NCBI GenBank assembly: GCA_048498995.1
Contig: JBEHWX010000010.1
Location: forward strand, 1 to 64,000
Direction: 5' to 3'
Source: JBEHWX01 sp048498995
Lineage (GTDB): Bacteria > Bacteroidota > Ignavibacteria > OLB7
Length of the DNA: 64,000 nt
Of this stretch, positions 8,238-18,700 are shown piece after piece. The notes under the pieces were generated by a model. It ran no database searches, was not told the origin of the DNA, and saw nothing but the letters and a program-made list of their open reading frames with translations. The first letter of the stretch is position 1; the number at the start of each line of letters is the position of its first letter. Position numbers and translations under genes: made by a program.

Positions 8238-9098
8238 TCAGTCGGCGAGGATGACCCGTCCGTCGCGCAGAACGCCGCCGGTCGGATCGATGACGCGGAT
8301 CATGTAGAGCCCGGGCGCGAGCGCCGGCAGATCCAGCCCCAGCCCCTCGCGCTCCTCGGCGGCGCGGAACACCTCCGTGGCGTTGCCGCGCACGTCGGTG
8401 AGCATCACCCGCGCTCCGGCGGGAATGGCCTCGGAGATCGTGAGACGCTGGCCGACGCGGAGCGGGTTCGGCCAAAGGCGAAGCCCGGCGCGCGAGCCAC
8501 GATCGGCGAGCTCGGTCGGAACCGCCGCAAGGTCGAGGTTGATGTAGACCACCATGCGGAAGAGCACCAGACCGTCGTTGTTGACCAGCACCTGTCCGCC
8601 ATCCTTGGTGAACGTATGGTTCAGCAGGAGTCCGTTGGTGACCACGTCGGTGATGTTCACCGAGTCGATATAGCGGCTGAGATTCCTGATGAACTCGAGG
8701 TAGAGGAACCGGCCGTCGGCGCCGTTGCGGAACACCTCGAACACATAATTCATGGTGAACCGGCGGACGGTGCCGTTGCCGACGGAATCGGGAACGCCGC
8801 GGAAATCGGCGTTGAGATACATCGAGGAATCCCCTCCCTGCTCCGGCGGAGTCTGTCGCTGATAGCGGAACGCGCCATAGAACGAGGGAGGAATCGCGGG
8901 GATCTCGAACTCCGGTCCCTTGTAGTCGATGCCGTCGGTATAGGCGGTATCGAGTCCGAACCGGAGCCGGAGCGGAGGATCGGTATTGACCTCCGTGCGC
9001 GCATAGAGCGTGTCCATCACTCGCAGCGCCAGCTGCGCCGAGGAGACCGACGCCATGATCACCATGAGCAGCGCGGTAGACAAGATCAATCGTTTCAT
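8238..9098 (-). CDS. T9SS-exported surface protein, 286 aa
   Basis: Begins with a signal peptide (MKRLILSTALLMVIMASVSSA). The body (about 22-200) is a beta-rich region of unknown family (LRLRFGLDTAYTDGIDYKGPEFEIPAIPPSFYGAFRYQ...). The tail (about 205-286: GLRLWPNPLRVGQRLTISEAIPAGARVMLTDVRG ... APGLYMIRV) is a type-A sorting domain. It lies between two terminator-like hairpins (9174-9208 and 8177-8211), so it is probably a single-gene transcript. Its place behind the block of larger cargo genes suggests a shared surface assembly, but no function is visible. Confidence 0.85.
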   Translation of the reverse strand: MKRLILSTALLMVIMASVSSAQLALRVMDTLYARTEVNTDPPLRLRFGLDTAYTDGIDYKGPEFEIPAIPPSFYGAFRYQRQTPPEQGGDSSMYLNADFRGVPDSVGNGTVRRFTMNYVFEVFRNGADGRFLYLEFIRNLSRYIDSVNITDVVTNGLLLNHTFTKDGGQVLVNNDGLVLFRMVVYINLDLAAVPTELADRGSRAGLRLWPNPLRVGQRLTISEAIPAGARVMLTDVRGNATEVFRAAEEREGLGLDLPALAPGLYMIRVIDPTGGVLRDGRVILAD

Positions 9099-9173
9099 TG
9101 GTTCCCTGGTAGAAGTTGATGTCGGGCAGCCATGCCAATCGGCCGTTGCCGGTCATCGGATGCGATCATACAA

Positions 9174-9208
9174 CAATGGGCGAGCCCTTCCTCAGAGCCC
9201 GCCCATTG
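9174..9208 (-). terminator. Terminator-like hairpin behind the 998-aa cargo gene
   Basis: The arms caatgggcgagc (9174-9185) and gcccgcccattg (9197-9208) pair with one mismatch around an 11-nt loop. Read on the minus strand the stem is followed by ttgtatg. It lies 55 bp after the stop at 9263. Confidence 0.6.
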
Positions 9209-9262
9209 CACGTTGACGTTACGGGGTCGCCGCCTTACGGCGTCGTCCGCCGTCTCATCCGC

Positions 9263-12259
9263 TTAGCGCGTAACCACGAGCTGACGCATCTCGGAGTATC
9301 CGTTCGACGTCGTCATCTTGTAGTAGTACACACCAGCCGGGAGCTCCTCGGTCTTCACGTTGACCGACTGCACACCGGCGGCCGAGCCGTTGAAGAGCGT
9401 CGCGACCTTCGTGCCGATGGCGTTGAAGAGAGCGACCTCGACATGCTGCTCACCGGCGACCGCGAAGTCGATCGAGGTCGACGTGGCGGCCGGGTTCGGA
9501 TGAGCGGCGCCAAGCGTGGTCTCGCTCGTGGCCAGGGCCGAGAGCTTGACCGACTTGGTCAGCGGGTTCGTGATGCGGATCGCACCGGACTGGCCGTGCG
9601 TCAGGGTGCCGAGGATGGCGCCCGTCTGCGCGTCGGTCACGATGTAGTCGGCGTCGGCCTTGTCGACCGAGAGGACGACCGGGTAGGTGGCGCCGTTGAT
9701 ACGGACCACGCGATCGGCGCCCGACTCAGCGGCGGCGCTGACGAAGCCGTTGTTGTCGAAGCGGACGTCGAACATGTCGACGGCCGGGACCGGCGGGAGC
9801 TCGAAGTGAGCGTTGTCGACCGACGAGCTCTGACCGAAGTAGAGCGTGCCGATCTTCTGCGCGTTGTCGGCCACGTAGAGGTGGTTGAGCACCTCGTACT
9901 GATGGTTGACGCGATCGGCCAGGCCGATCACCGACGACTTGGTACGCGGAGCGAACAGACGGTAGTAGCCATCACCGTTGACCTTGATCCAGTAGCCGTA
10001 GCCCGGCGAGATGATCGAGGTCTGCTCGTAGCCGCGATCGGTGTTGTAGCGGTAGATCTCGCCGACGAGCGACGGGATCGGCTGCGACGTGTTGATCGGG
10101 CCGAAGGTGATGTTGCCGACCGGAGCCGGGGCCGAGACGCCACCGACCGTGTTCCAACCCTGGTAGACGCGCACCGTGAAGAACGGCGGCTTGGTCTCGT
10201 TGATCTCGTAGAACGGCGTGCCGGCAACCGTCAGGTCGAGGATGCGGCCGTACTTGACGAAGTAACCGACACCGACGGCGACGGTATCCTCGGACATGTA
10301 CTGGTTCTGCGTGAAGCGGATCGGCTTGCCCGAAGCGATGTTCGGGAACACCACGCCGGCGCGGTTGTCCGACGGGTTGACCGGCAGCGAGACGAAGTTC
10401 CAGCCCTGACGGATCTCCGGGAACTGGACCACCGACGGGATCGTGTACTCGATGCAGAATCCGGTGACGTTCGGGTCACGGATGAAGAACGCGTAGCGGG
10501 TGCCGCCGAGCGGCGTCGCCTTGCGCAGATCGCTCGAGAACAGGTTGCCGTTGACGTTGTCACGGATGAACAACTGAGCGCCCACGGGGAAGTCAGCCGT
10601 GTTGTACTCGATGATCACCGGGTAGTTCTGCGGGCTACCGGCGCTGAACTGGACGCAGTAGGTCAGCGTCGTGTTCGTCTTGTAGTCACGGATGTCAATG
10701 CTGTTCTCTCCGTTGGTCGCGCGCGGGGCAACACCACGCCAGTCGATCAGACCGTTGAAGTTGCTGCCGAGCGACGGCGGATAGAAGCGGGCGAAGAACG
10801 TGGCCGGGCTGGCCGGAGCCGGAGCCTGGGCCTCGCCGAAGAGCGAATCGACGCTGTCACGGGCGCCGACGCCCGTGCCGAAGGTCAGGTACGTCGTATC
10901 CGGGTTGGAAGCCGAGTTGCGGAACATCAGACGCATACCGCGGGTCGGAATCGGCTCCGGCGGCGTGGTCTGGGTGTTCTGCGGGAGCACCGGCTCCAGC
11001 GGGTTACGGAAGACGATCAGCGGAATGCGCACACGGACGGCGCTGTTGCGAGCGTCGTTCGAGCGGATCGTGATCGTGCCGATGTAGATACCCGGCGTCG
11101 GGTAGCCCTGCGGATCGGTCGACGGGAGGAAGGCCGGGTTGGCCACCACGTTGAAGAGCTCCTGGGGGCCCACCTTGCGGATGAAGGCACCACGCTCCGG
11201 CGGATTGCCGCCCGGACCGCCGTTCAGGTTCGTCACGTCGACACGGAGCCACGGCTGATCGGTCTCGATCGTCACGTTGCGGAGCGTCGTGGCGGCGATA
11301 CCGTTGACCAGCAGGAGCTGACGGTAGATGAAGTTCGGATTGCCGTAGGTCGTCGTCAGCGGACGGACCAGCTCGTACTGCGAGCGATCCGGATCGACCG
11401 CCACGACCTGGGTCGGCGGCAGCAGATCGACGCGCGGACGCTGCGTGATCTGCACGTCGATCGCGCCGTAGTTGTTCGGGTAGGTGATCGGGAGCACCGG
11501 CGACGGAGCCACACCAGCCTGGTACGGATCGAAGCAGCGGTCGAGCATCGCCTGCGTCACCTGCGCCGGAGCATAGTTGTTCCACATCACCGAGTCACGC
11601 GTCAGGATGATCTGATCGCGGTTGGCGCCCGAGCTTCCGCCCTGCGACGTTCCGACGACCTCGAAGAGGACGTACAGGAGCACCGCGGTGTCGCGGAACT
11701 GGCAGCTGTTGTTCGGCGCGTTCGGCACCGCCGGAAGCGGAAGCGGAAGCGACGAACTGCCGGAGATCATGATGCGCTCGCCGTTAGCCGAGGCAGCACC
11801 GACCGTGGAGGTCTTGTAGCTGGCGTCCTGGTCGACGTCCCAGCTGAGATTGAAGTTCTTCGCAGCGACGGCCGTGTCGACCGGCAGCGGACCGCGCTTC
11901 TGAACGCCGACGGCGCGCAGGAGCGTGCGGTTGTACTGGATCTTGAACCGGAAGCTGTAGAGCGGCTCCCCAGAGAGACCCGTCACCGGGTTGGTGATCG
12001 AATCCAGGCAGTTCTTGACGTAGACCGGCAGGAGGAAGTAGCGCTTCTCTCCCGAGCCCGGCTCGGCAACTAACTGAATGGGGTCCGAGAGCACGTCGGT
12101 AGCCGGGTTTCCCTGCGTCTTGATCAGCGTCAAGGTCGGGAGAAACTTACGGTTGATACCGAGGCAGCCGGACTGAGCATAGCTGCTGACTGCGCCGAGC
12201 AGTACAGCCGCCAGGATCAGGCCAAGTCGCAGCCCCCCTAACCAATACCGTTTACTCAT
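9263..12259 (-). CDS. Large T9SS surface protein with cohesin-like and Ig-like regions
   Basis: 998-aa exported protein; AAAGGAG lies 9 nt before the ATG. Signal peptide about 1-29. Residues about 60-190 (YSFRFKIQYNRTLLRAVGV ... SGSSSLPLP) have the strand pattern of a cohesin-like beta-sandwich. Residues about 280-420 resemble an Ig/BACON-type fold (IGTITIRSNDARNSAVRVRIPL). A Trp-Asn motif region (GWNFVSLPV, GWNTVGGVSAP, YWIKVNGDGYY) covers about 600-780. The C-terminal 85 residues (AAHPNPAATSTSIDFAV ... PAGVYYYKMTTSNGYSE) are the T9SS sorting domain. It follows the 414-aa cohesin-like gene by only 24 bp, so the two are probably co-transcribed. A large adhesive or structural surface protein is likely; the ligand is unknown. 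Confidence 0.85.
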   Translation of the reverse strand: MSKRYWLGGLRLGLILAAVLLGAVSSYAQSGCLGINRKFLPTLTLIKTQGNPATDVLSDPIQLVAEPGSGEKRYFLLPVYVKNCLDSITNPVTGLSGEPLYSFRFKIQYNRTLLRAVGVQKRGPLPVDTAVAAKNFNLSWDVDQDASYKTSTVGAASANGERIMISGSSSLPLPLPAVPNAPNNSCQFRDTAVLLYVLFEVVGTSQGGSSGANRDQIILTRDSVMWNNYAPAQVTQAMLDRCFDPYQAGVAPSPVLPITYPNNYGAIDVQITQRPRVDLLPPTQVVAVDPDRSQYELVRPLTTTYGNPNFIYRQLLLVNGIAATTLRNVTIETDQPWLRVDVTNLNGGPGGNPPERGAFIRKVGPQELFNVVANPAFLPSTDPQGYPTPGIYIGTITIRSNDARNSAVRVRIPLIVFRNPLEPVLPQNTQTTPPEPIPTRGMRLMFRNSASNPDTTYLTFGTGVGARDSVDSLFGEAQAPAPASPATFFARFYPPSLGSNFNGLIDWRGVAPRATNGENSIDIRDYKTNTTLTYCVQFSAGSPQNYPVIIEYNTADFPVGAQLFIRDNVNGNLFSSDLRKATPLGGTRYAFFIRDPNVTGFCIEYTIPSVVQFPEIRQGWNFVSLPVNPSDNRAGVVFPNIASGKPIRFTQNQYMSEDTVAVGVGYFVKYGRILDLTVAGTPFYEINETKPPFFTVRVYQGWNTVGGVSAPAPVGNITFGPINTSQPIPSLVGEIYRYNTDRGYEQTSIISPGYGYWIKVNGDGYYRLFAPRTKSSVIGLADRVNHQYEVLNHLYVADNAQKIGTLYFGQSSSVDNAHFELPPVPAVDMFDVRFDNNGFVSAAAESGADRVVRINGATYPVVLSVDKADADYIVTDAQTGAILGTLTHGQSGAIRITNPLTKSVKLSALATSETTLGAAHPNPAATSTSIDFAVAGEQHVEVALFNAIGTKVATLFNGSAAGVQSVNVKTEELPAGVYYYKMTTSNGYSEMRQLVVTR

Positions 12260-12283
12260 GGATCGTATCTCCTTTGAGAGATG

Positions 12284-13528
12284 TTACTTTATAAAAGTGA
12301 ACTGCTTGTATACTAAGTCATTGCCGCTGCGGATCACCAGGAAGTAGACCCCACTCGTGAGTCCACCATCCAGGTCGATCGTCAAAGAACGGCTGCCGGC
12401 CTCGCCGGCCGAATGAGTTGCCACTACCCTCCCCACGCGATCGACGACTATCACGTCGTCGATCCGGAATCCCTCGGCACCGATCACCAGCGCCCGATCC
12501 GTCACCGACAGCAGCCGGATCTTCTCTCCGGCCTCATCACCCTTCAGGTCCACGACTCTCGTCGTTGCCGTGTCGATGATCCTCTCGGCGGTCACCCTCG
12601 CCCCCGTCGCCGTCAGTTTCCCGAGGCAGGAGAGCGGATTGACCTGGAACGTCTCGATCGCCAGAGGCCGATCGAAGGAGCTGTCGGTGGCCCGCTTGAG
12701 CACCACCTTCAACAGCGTCCCCTGCGCGGAGATCGCCGCCGGGGAGACATATCGCAACCCGATGCTGTCGGGCCCGATATCGATCGACTTCACCGACCAC
12801 GATACGGACTCGGAGAGAGTACCCGTCTCGTCAACACCGACGAACTTGTAGTAGTTCGCGTCGCCTCTCACCGTGACGTTGATCTCGCTGACGCGTCGAT
12901 CGCGTACGTTCTGCACCATCAGCGAGACCGTATCGAGGTCGTGAATGCCGAATCTCCCCGAGTCGATCGTCGCGCGCCCCGTGTACGCCTCCGTCGTGTC
13001 CTGGCGGACGTGGACGAACCCGGCGCGATAGGTAATCGGCTCGAAGTTCGTCAGCCCCTCGGCACGGAAGGAGAACGGCTCGATCCATCCGTTGAGCCAC
13101 CCCACCGTGTCGGGCGCCTTCACTCTGCCGGTGAGGTAGAGGAGCGGCTTGCCCGATCCGACGATGATGGTTCCGTCGATATTCCCGGCGATGATCACCG
13201 CCGAGGTACCTTCCGGATCGATCTGGGCCGGCGCCCGATCCTTCGCCTGCGAGGCGAGGGTGTTCGAGCTGGCCACGTAATACGGGAATTCAAGATCGAT
13301 ATGCGCCTTGTCCCAGCGCACCGCCAACTGGAATCCCTGCACGCTGTCGGAGGCCTTCAGATCTCCGATCCATACCGGGATCGTGAAGGTCGCACCGTCG
13401 CACAGGCCCTTGGTCAGCGTATCGACCCAGACCGTGATCGGTCGCGGCGACTGAGCCGAGGAAACCGGAGAGCATAGGCAACAGCAGGCTGCTGCTATCA
13501 CGAAGACAATGAAATTTCGCGCTTTCAT
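12284..13528 (-). CDS. T9SS surface protein with cohesin-like domain
   Basis: 414 aa. Signal peptide about 1-25 (note the CCCLC run), with GGGGAGC before the ATG. Residues about 44-160 (FTIPVWIGDLKASDSVQGFQLAVRWDKAHIDLE ...) follow the cohesin/anchor pattern of alternating strands, and a second similar beta region follows (about 185-310). The tail (about 330-414; ALVIGAEGFRIDDVIVVDRVGRVV ... TSGVYFLVIRSGNDLVYKQFTFIK) is a T9SS sorting domain. It sits 72 bp behind the 672-aa gene and 24 bp before the 998-aa gene: a three-gene minus-strand transcript is likely. Cohesin-like folds bind dockerin modules in cellulosomes, and the upstream neighbour contains dockerin-like segments, but binding is speculative. 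Confidence 0.8.
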   Translation of the reverse strand: MKARNFIVFVIAAACCCLCSPVSSAQSPRPITVWVDTLTKGLCDGATFTIPVWIGDLKASDSVQGFQLAVRWDKAHIDLEFPYYVASSNTLASQAKDRAPAQIDPEGTSAVIIAGNIDGTIIVGSGKPLLYLTGRVKAPDTVGWLNGWIEPFSFRAEGLTNFEPITYRAGFVHVRQDTTEAYTGRATIDSGRFGIHDLDTVSLMVQNVRDRRVSEINVTVRGDANYYKFVGVDETGTLSESVSWSVKSIDIGPDSIGLRYVSPAAISAQGTLLKVVLKRATDSSFDRPLAIETFQVNPLSCLGKLTATGARVTAERIIDTATTRVVDLKGDEAGEKIRLLSVTDRALVIGAEGFRIDDVIVVDRVGRVVATHSAGEAGSRSLTIDLDGGLTSGVYFLVIRSGNDLVYKQFTFIK

Positions 13529-13600
13529 CTATGCTCCCCGGCTCCACTCGACATCAGACTCATTCGAATTCAAAGGACGATCGTTCCGACCGCGAGCAGG

Positions 13601-15619
13601 TTACTTCTGAACCTGCATCGAGATCGTACGGCTCTTACCGGCGGCGTCGATGCGGCAGTAGTAGACACCAGCCTGCACCGGAGCTCCGGTAACGTCGAGA
13701 CCGTTCCACTCCGCAGCGTACGTTCCGGCGGCGCGGACACCGTCGACCAGCGTGGCGACCTCGCGGCCGAGCACGTCATAGACACGAACGGTGACCTTAC
13801 CGTCGGCCGGCACGGCATAGCCGATGACGGTCGAGGTGCCGGCAGTAAACGGATTCGGAGTGTTCTGCGACAGATCGGCGCCGGCGCCGAAGGCGTTGAA
13901 CTTCTTCAGCCCCTTCTGAGCATCGCCCACCATCACGTTGTCAAACGAGACGTCTCCGTTCGGAGCGGCCTCGACGACCATCGTGGCGATCACGTCGCCG
14001 ACGTTGAAGTTGCCGGCGGCGGCAAGCGCCACGCGGTCACCATTGTCGGAGACATTGGCCAGAACCCAGGCGTCCTCGGTCTTGGCCATCGGCTTGACCT
14101 CGACGATGCGGGTGCCGTTGACGGCATTCATCGCAACGCCCATCGCGCCGTTGACCGATCCGTTGAAGCGGACCGGGATCTCGACACGATTGCCCACGGT
14201 CTTGATCCCCTTCGAGATCTCGATGTCGTTGGCATTGCCAGCCACGACCTTGCCCGTGAAGTGCGGGAGCGTGTCCGGCAGCCACGGCAGAACCGGGAGC
14301 TTGGCGGCGAGGTAGAGCATGATCAGGGCCGCGTCCTGCTGATCGGCGTCGAACAGGAAGCCGGTGAACGAGTTGTCACCCGGGAACGGCGTCTGATAGT
14401 TCGTGCTCTTGACCGGATAGAGAACCTTGTAGCGGACGATATTCTGGAACTGGTCGAGCGAGTCGGCCGTGTTGTCGAAGTTGCGGGTCGAATAGTAGAA
14501 GCGACCGTTGTGATTGACGTCGCCGTGGAAGCCGTGGCGTCCGTAGGTCGAGTCGAACTCGACGTTCTTGCTCGCCGTGTGGCGCAGGATGCGCATCACG
14601 TCGAGGAACGTCACGAAACGGCGCTGGTCGTCGCGGATGAACTGCGGCAGCGTCTGGTCGAGCTGGGTAAGATCGGCATCGCCGTCACCCCAGTTGGCAA
14701 GACGAAGAACGCGGTTGCCCGAGAAGAGGAACACCTGACCCGGGAAGCCTGTCGGAGGCCACACCGAGGTGAGGCGACGGCTGAGGGTGGCGCTGTCGAG
14801 GTTGCCACCGCTCTCGCGGAAGGCGACGGCGTTGATGAACGACGTCTGGCCGCCCGGGATCGGGGGCTCGTCCTCGATGCCGACCGAGGCGCCACTGACC
14901 TTGACGATGCCGGAGGCACCGACCGGGCCGTAGTGGAACTCGATGTCACCCTGTTGCGACGGGCTGCCGGTCGGGGCCTGATAGAGCCACGCCTGGAAGG
15001 TGCCGACCGAGGTGGCCTGCGGCTTCACGTTGGCGATCGGCGCAAACGGATTGTCCGGCTGCGTCGGATCGAACATGTAGTTGATATTCAGATCAGACCA
15101 CTCGATGACGAACGCGGCCGGCGTGTTCTGGGTCGCGGCCTTGCTGACGACACGGATCGTGCTCGGGATGTATGCACGTCCCTGCGGATCGGTGTTGTCG
15201 AAGCCCGGCGTGCGGAGATAGTGATCTCCGAAGAACGGCGCGACCGTGAGGTTCGGCGGCGTGGCGTCAAAGAGCGAGTAAGGATTATCGGTCAGGAACG
15301 CCGACGGCGCGCGGAAGCTGATCCAGCCGTTGACGCAGACATAGATCTGCGTGTAGACCTGGTTGTTGTACTCGAACGGGAACGGCAGGTTGATAGGGCC
15401 TGCAACTCCATTGTCCGGGTCAACCGTCGTCGGCGCGAAGAGGTTACGGAACTGACTGCGCTGGAGCACGACTCCCTGTGCCGTCTGCGGCTGGTATGGC
15501 CGAGCAGCAATGGAGATCGTGAACTCGTTCGATATCTGCGCAATCGCTCCTGGAGTCGCAGCCGAGGAGAGTAACGCCGCCCCGGCCAAGGCTCCGAAGA
15601 TTGTTCGACGCAGGTTCAT
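13601..15619 (-). CDS. T9SS surface protein with dockerin-like and cohesin-like segments
   Basis: 672 aa; CAGGAG lies 7 nt before the ATG and the signal peptide is about 1-27. Residues about 30-250 form a nidogen-like beta-sandwich (FPFEYNNQVYTQIYVCVNGWISF). Around residue 362 is GDVNHNGRF, the D-x-N-x-N-G calcium-loop signature seen in dockerins; a second dockerin-like helix (DADQQDAALIMLYLAAKLP) lies near 424. Residues about 450-570 are cohesin-like (IPVRFNGSVNGAMGVAMNAV). The last 85 residues (NTPNPFTAGTSTVIGYAVP ... GVYYCRIDAAGK) are the sorting domain. A single chain with both halves of a potential docking pair is unusual. It is the first gene of a probable operon with the two following minus-strand cargo genes. 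Confidence 0.82.
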   Translation of the reverse strand: MNLRRTIFGALAGAALLSSAATPGAIAQISNEFTISIAARPYQPQTAQGVVLQRSQFRNLFAPTTVDPDNGVAGPINLPFPFEYNNQVYTQIYVCVNGWISFRAPSAFLTDNPYSLFDATPPNLTVAPFFGDHYLRTPGFDNTDPQGRAYIPSTIRVVSKAATQNTPAAFVIEWSDLNINYMFDPTQPDNPFAPIANVKPQATSVGTFQAWLYQAPTGSPSQQGDIEFHYGPVGASGIVKVSGASVGIEDEPPIPGGQTSFINAVAFRESGGNLDSATLSRRLTSVWPPTGFPGQVFLFSGNRVLRLANWGDGDADLTQLDQTLPQFIRDDQRRFVTFLDVMRILRHTASKNVEFDSTYGRHGFHGDVNHNGRFYYSTRNFDNTADSLDQFQNIVRYKVLYPVKSTNYQTPFPGDNSFTGFLFDADQQDAALIMLYLAAKLPVLPWLPDTLPHFTGKVVAGNANDIEISKGIKTVGNRVEIPVRFNGSVNGAMGVAMNAVNGTRIVEVKPMAKTEDAWVLANVSDNGDRVALAAAGNFNVGDVIATMVVEAAPNGDVSFDNVMVGDAQKGLKKFNAFGAGADLSQNTPNPFTAGTSTVIGYAVPADGKVTVRVYDVLGREVATLVDGVRAAGTYAAEWNGLDVTGAPVQAGVYYCRIDAAGKSRTISMQVQK

Positions 15620-15699
15620 ACTGTGTCTCCTGGTTGATGTATCTCGTCAAAAAAATTTCAATCGTAAGTCTAGTCTTCCCTTTCCTGTCCTCTCCATCC

Positions 15700-15733
15700 C
15701 CTCCCCCGATGCCATCGCTGACATCGGGGGAGG
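15700..15733 (-). terminator. Terminator-like hairpin behind the 2243-aa gene
   Basis: A perfect 12-bp stem (cctcccccgatg / catcgggggagg) with a 10-nt loop lies 32 bp after the stop at 15765. No T-tract follows directly. It separates the giant gene from the next minus-strand cargo gene. Confidence 0.55.
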
Positions 15734-15764
15734 CAGGAGAAAACGACACGGGTATGAGCCTGGG

Positions 15765-18700
15765 TTACTTCATCAGGATCATGGTCCTGGTGAGAACCGT
15801 CTCGCCGGCGGTCAGACGGTAGGTGTAGGTGCCGCTCGGGACGTTCCTTCCACCGTTGTCGACACCGTTCCACTCGAGCTGGCGGAAACCAGCCTCGACC
15901 GAACCGTCGACGAGCGTCTTGACCAGGTTGCCGTGGATGTCGAAGATCTCGAGCTTCACGGCGCCCTTCTTCGGAGCGTAGAACGCGATCTGCGTCGACG
16001 TCGCGAACGGATTCGGGACGTTCGGCGAGAGCGAGTAGCTACCCGTCTCGGCGATGCCCGGCGTGGCCTCGACAGCGCTGAGGGCCGGATCCCAGATGAT
16101 CTTGAAGCCGTTCAGGTTCGTCGAGACACCGATCTGAACCTCGGCGTTGTCGCCGTTGACCGTCACGGTGATGCCACCACCAGCCTTGTACTGGCCGTTC
16201 TTCATGTTGACGCGGAAGAGCGACTCGGTCGGATCGGTCAGATACAGATCCTTCGTCACCGACTTCTGAGCGTCGGAGAGCTTCCACGAGATGACGACCG
16301 GGTAGTTGGCGCCCGAACCGGAGAGGTTGCCCGGCTGGAACGAGCCCTTCCACACGAGGCGGGTCGGCTGCGTAGTCGGGGTCTCCGGGAAGATGTCGCG
16401 GAGCGTTCCGGCGTTGCCGGAGATCACCCAGCGGGCATCGAACACGTCGACCGGCGGCTGCGGCGGGAGCTCGTACTCGCAGAAGTCTGCGTCGAGCTGA
16501 CCGATGGCACCGGCTTCCTCGCCCGTCGTTGCGTTACGAGCGTATCCGAAGGTCAGACGCTGGAAGGCGAAGCCCTGCTGCTCCGACTGCGGATAGGTGT
16601 TCCGGACCTCGAGCGGCATGCTGAAGATCGTCGGGGCGCTCACCGAGATCTGATAGGACAGATCCGAGAAGTTGCCGGCGATATCCGTCGCGCGGATCGT
16701 GATCGTCACCTTGCCCGTGTCCGGGATGCTGTTGGCGGTCACGAAGATCGGCACGCACGTGTCGGCCGAGAGGCTGCCGTTCTTGATCTGGTTCGGCGTC
16801 ACCTGGAAGACACCCGTCGGGTCGTTGAGCACCGTGAGGGTGACCGTCTCGCTGTTCGGAGCCAGGCGGCCCAGATCGCGATCCGAGACGCAGAGGCTGT
16901 CGCGGTACGGCTGGCTGGCGTCCACGCAGACGATCGGCGGACGTCCACGCAGGATCGGACGATGCTGCGTCGAGTCGACGGTGATCGTGTAGGTGCGGAC
17001 GTCGGTCAGACCGAACTCGTCCTCGGCGACGACCGTGATGGTCTCGTTCTTCGGAGCGTCGTTCAGACCCGGCGTGCCGTAGAGCATACCCGAGACCGGG
17101 TTGATCTTCAGCCACGACGGGGTGGTCTTCGGAGCCTGGAAGAGGCCGGCCTCGGTGTAGCAGCCGTCGCGACGGACGAACGCCGTCGTGGCGGTGTTGA
17201 CCACCTGAACGCCATTCTCATCCGTGTTCGAGAAGCCGGTCGCGAAGCGCGGATCGTTGTCGGCGTCGTTGGCGTACACGAGGTAGAACCGGACGCGCTG
17301 GTTGAAGTTCAGATCCGTCACCGGAATACGGCGGGTCGAGTCGAGCATCGCCGGATTGTAGTCGAAGTCCTCCTTCGCGTTCGGGAGCGTGAAGCCGCCA
17401 ACCATCGGCTGGAGCTGCGGGGCCACGTTGACGAGGACACGCATGTCACGCTTGCTCTGACCGGTGTGGCCATCGTTGACGACAATGGTGAAGACCGAGT
17501 CGAGGTTGAACGCGTTGTTGAACTGCGCCGGGTTCTTCAGCATCTGGATGGCCGAAGCCGAGTCGATGCGGATGACGATGTTGCCGTTGCTCATGAACGT
17601 GGCGCCCTGATCCTTGACGCGGTTGGCGTCCATCAGCAGGGTGTCGTTCATCCAGGTCGGACGGATGTCCTTCACGTCGTCGGTCTCGCGACCGGCGCTG
17701 TTGTAGCTGCGGTCGGTGAAGACGAAGCCGTAGGTCGTGCGACCGTAGCGGAAGTCCCAGCCCTCGGCCGTGGCGATGGCGTTGTCCTCAGCCTCGTCGT
17801 CCGTGTTGACGTCGAAGTCGAAACGGAGCTTGTTGGTGAGGTTGGCCACCACCGTGTTGGCCGGCAGGTTCGGGAACGAGCACGGAGTAGCGTCGGCCTG
17901 GAAGACCGGGGTGCTATCCTGCACGAAGATCCGGAAGCGGTAGGTCGACGTCGTCGCGCCACCCACGTCGACCGTATCCTGCTGGAGGTAACGGGCGACC
18001 GTCGGATCGTAGGTCTGGCAGTTGAAGTACGGCGGGTACAGATAGATGTACTTCGCGATCGTATCGATGCCGAGCAGACCACGGAGCGAGTCGATCGTGC
18101 GAACACCCGGCGGGTAGTTCGAGACCTTCAGCTCCAGGAGCTCGCCGCCCGGAACGACGTCCGGATTGTGCGGCTGACCGTAGAAGCGGAGGAATCCGCG
18201 GCGCTGAGCCGAGTCACGAACGCTGACGTTGTTGGCCGGGAAGACCGTGTCGGCCTTCAGCCACGAGGCCAGACGGACCTGCTTCGGATCGCGGGTCGGG
18301 ATCGTCGTGCCGTTGGTCAGCTCCTGAACCGGCGTCCACTCGTAGCGCAGACCGGTGTAGCTGTTCGGGAAGTAGATCGAACGCGGATCGAAGAATCCGT
18401 TCGGATCGCTCGCGGTCACCTCGAAGATCTTCGACTCGGCACGGCCGGTCGGGTCCGACGGGTAGTTCACATCCTCGGTGAGGAAGCGGGTATTACGAAG
18501 CTCGGCCGGGGTCTTGTTCTCGAGCAGGGCGCGCTGGCCATAGATGACCGGGGCGGCCACGCTGTTGCCGATCGTGTCGATCGTGAACTGCAGACCGGTG
18601 AAACGAGCATTGTTGAGGACCGTGTTCAGCGAATCGGTCGTGTTCCAGAGCATCGTGCGCGAGATCACCCAGACGCGGTCGCCAGTCTTCACCGGCAGAG

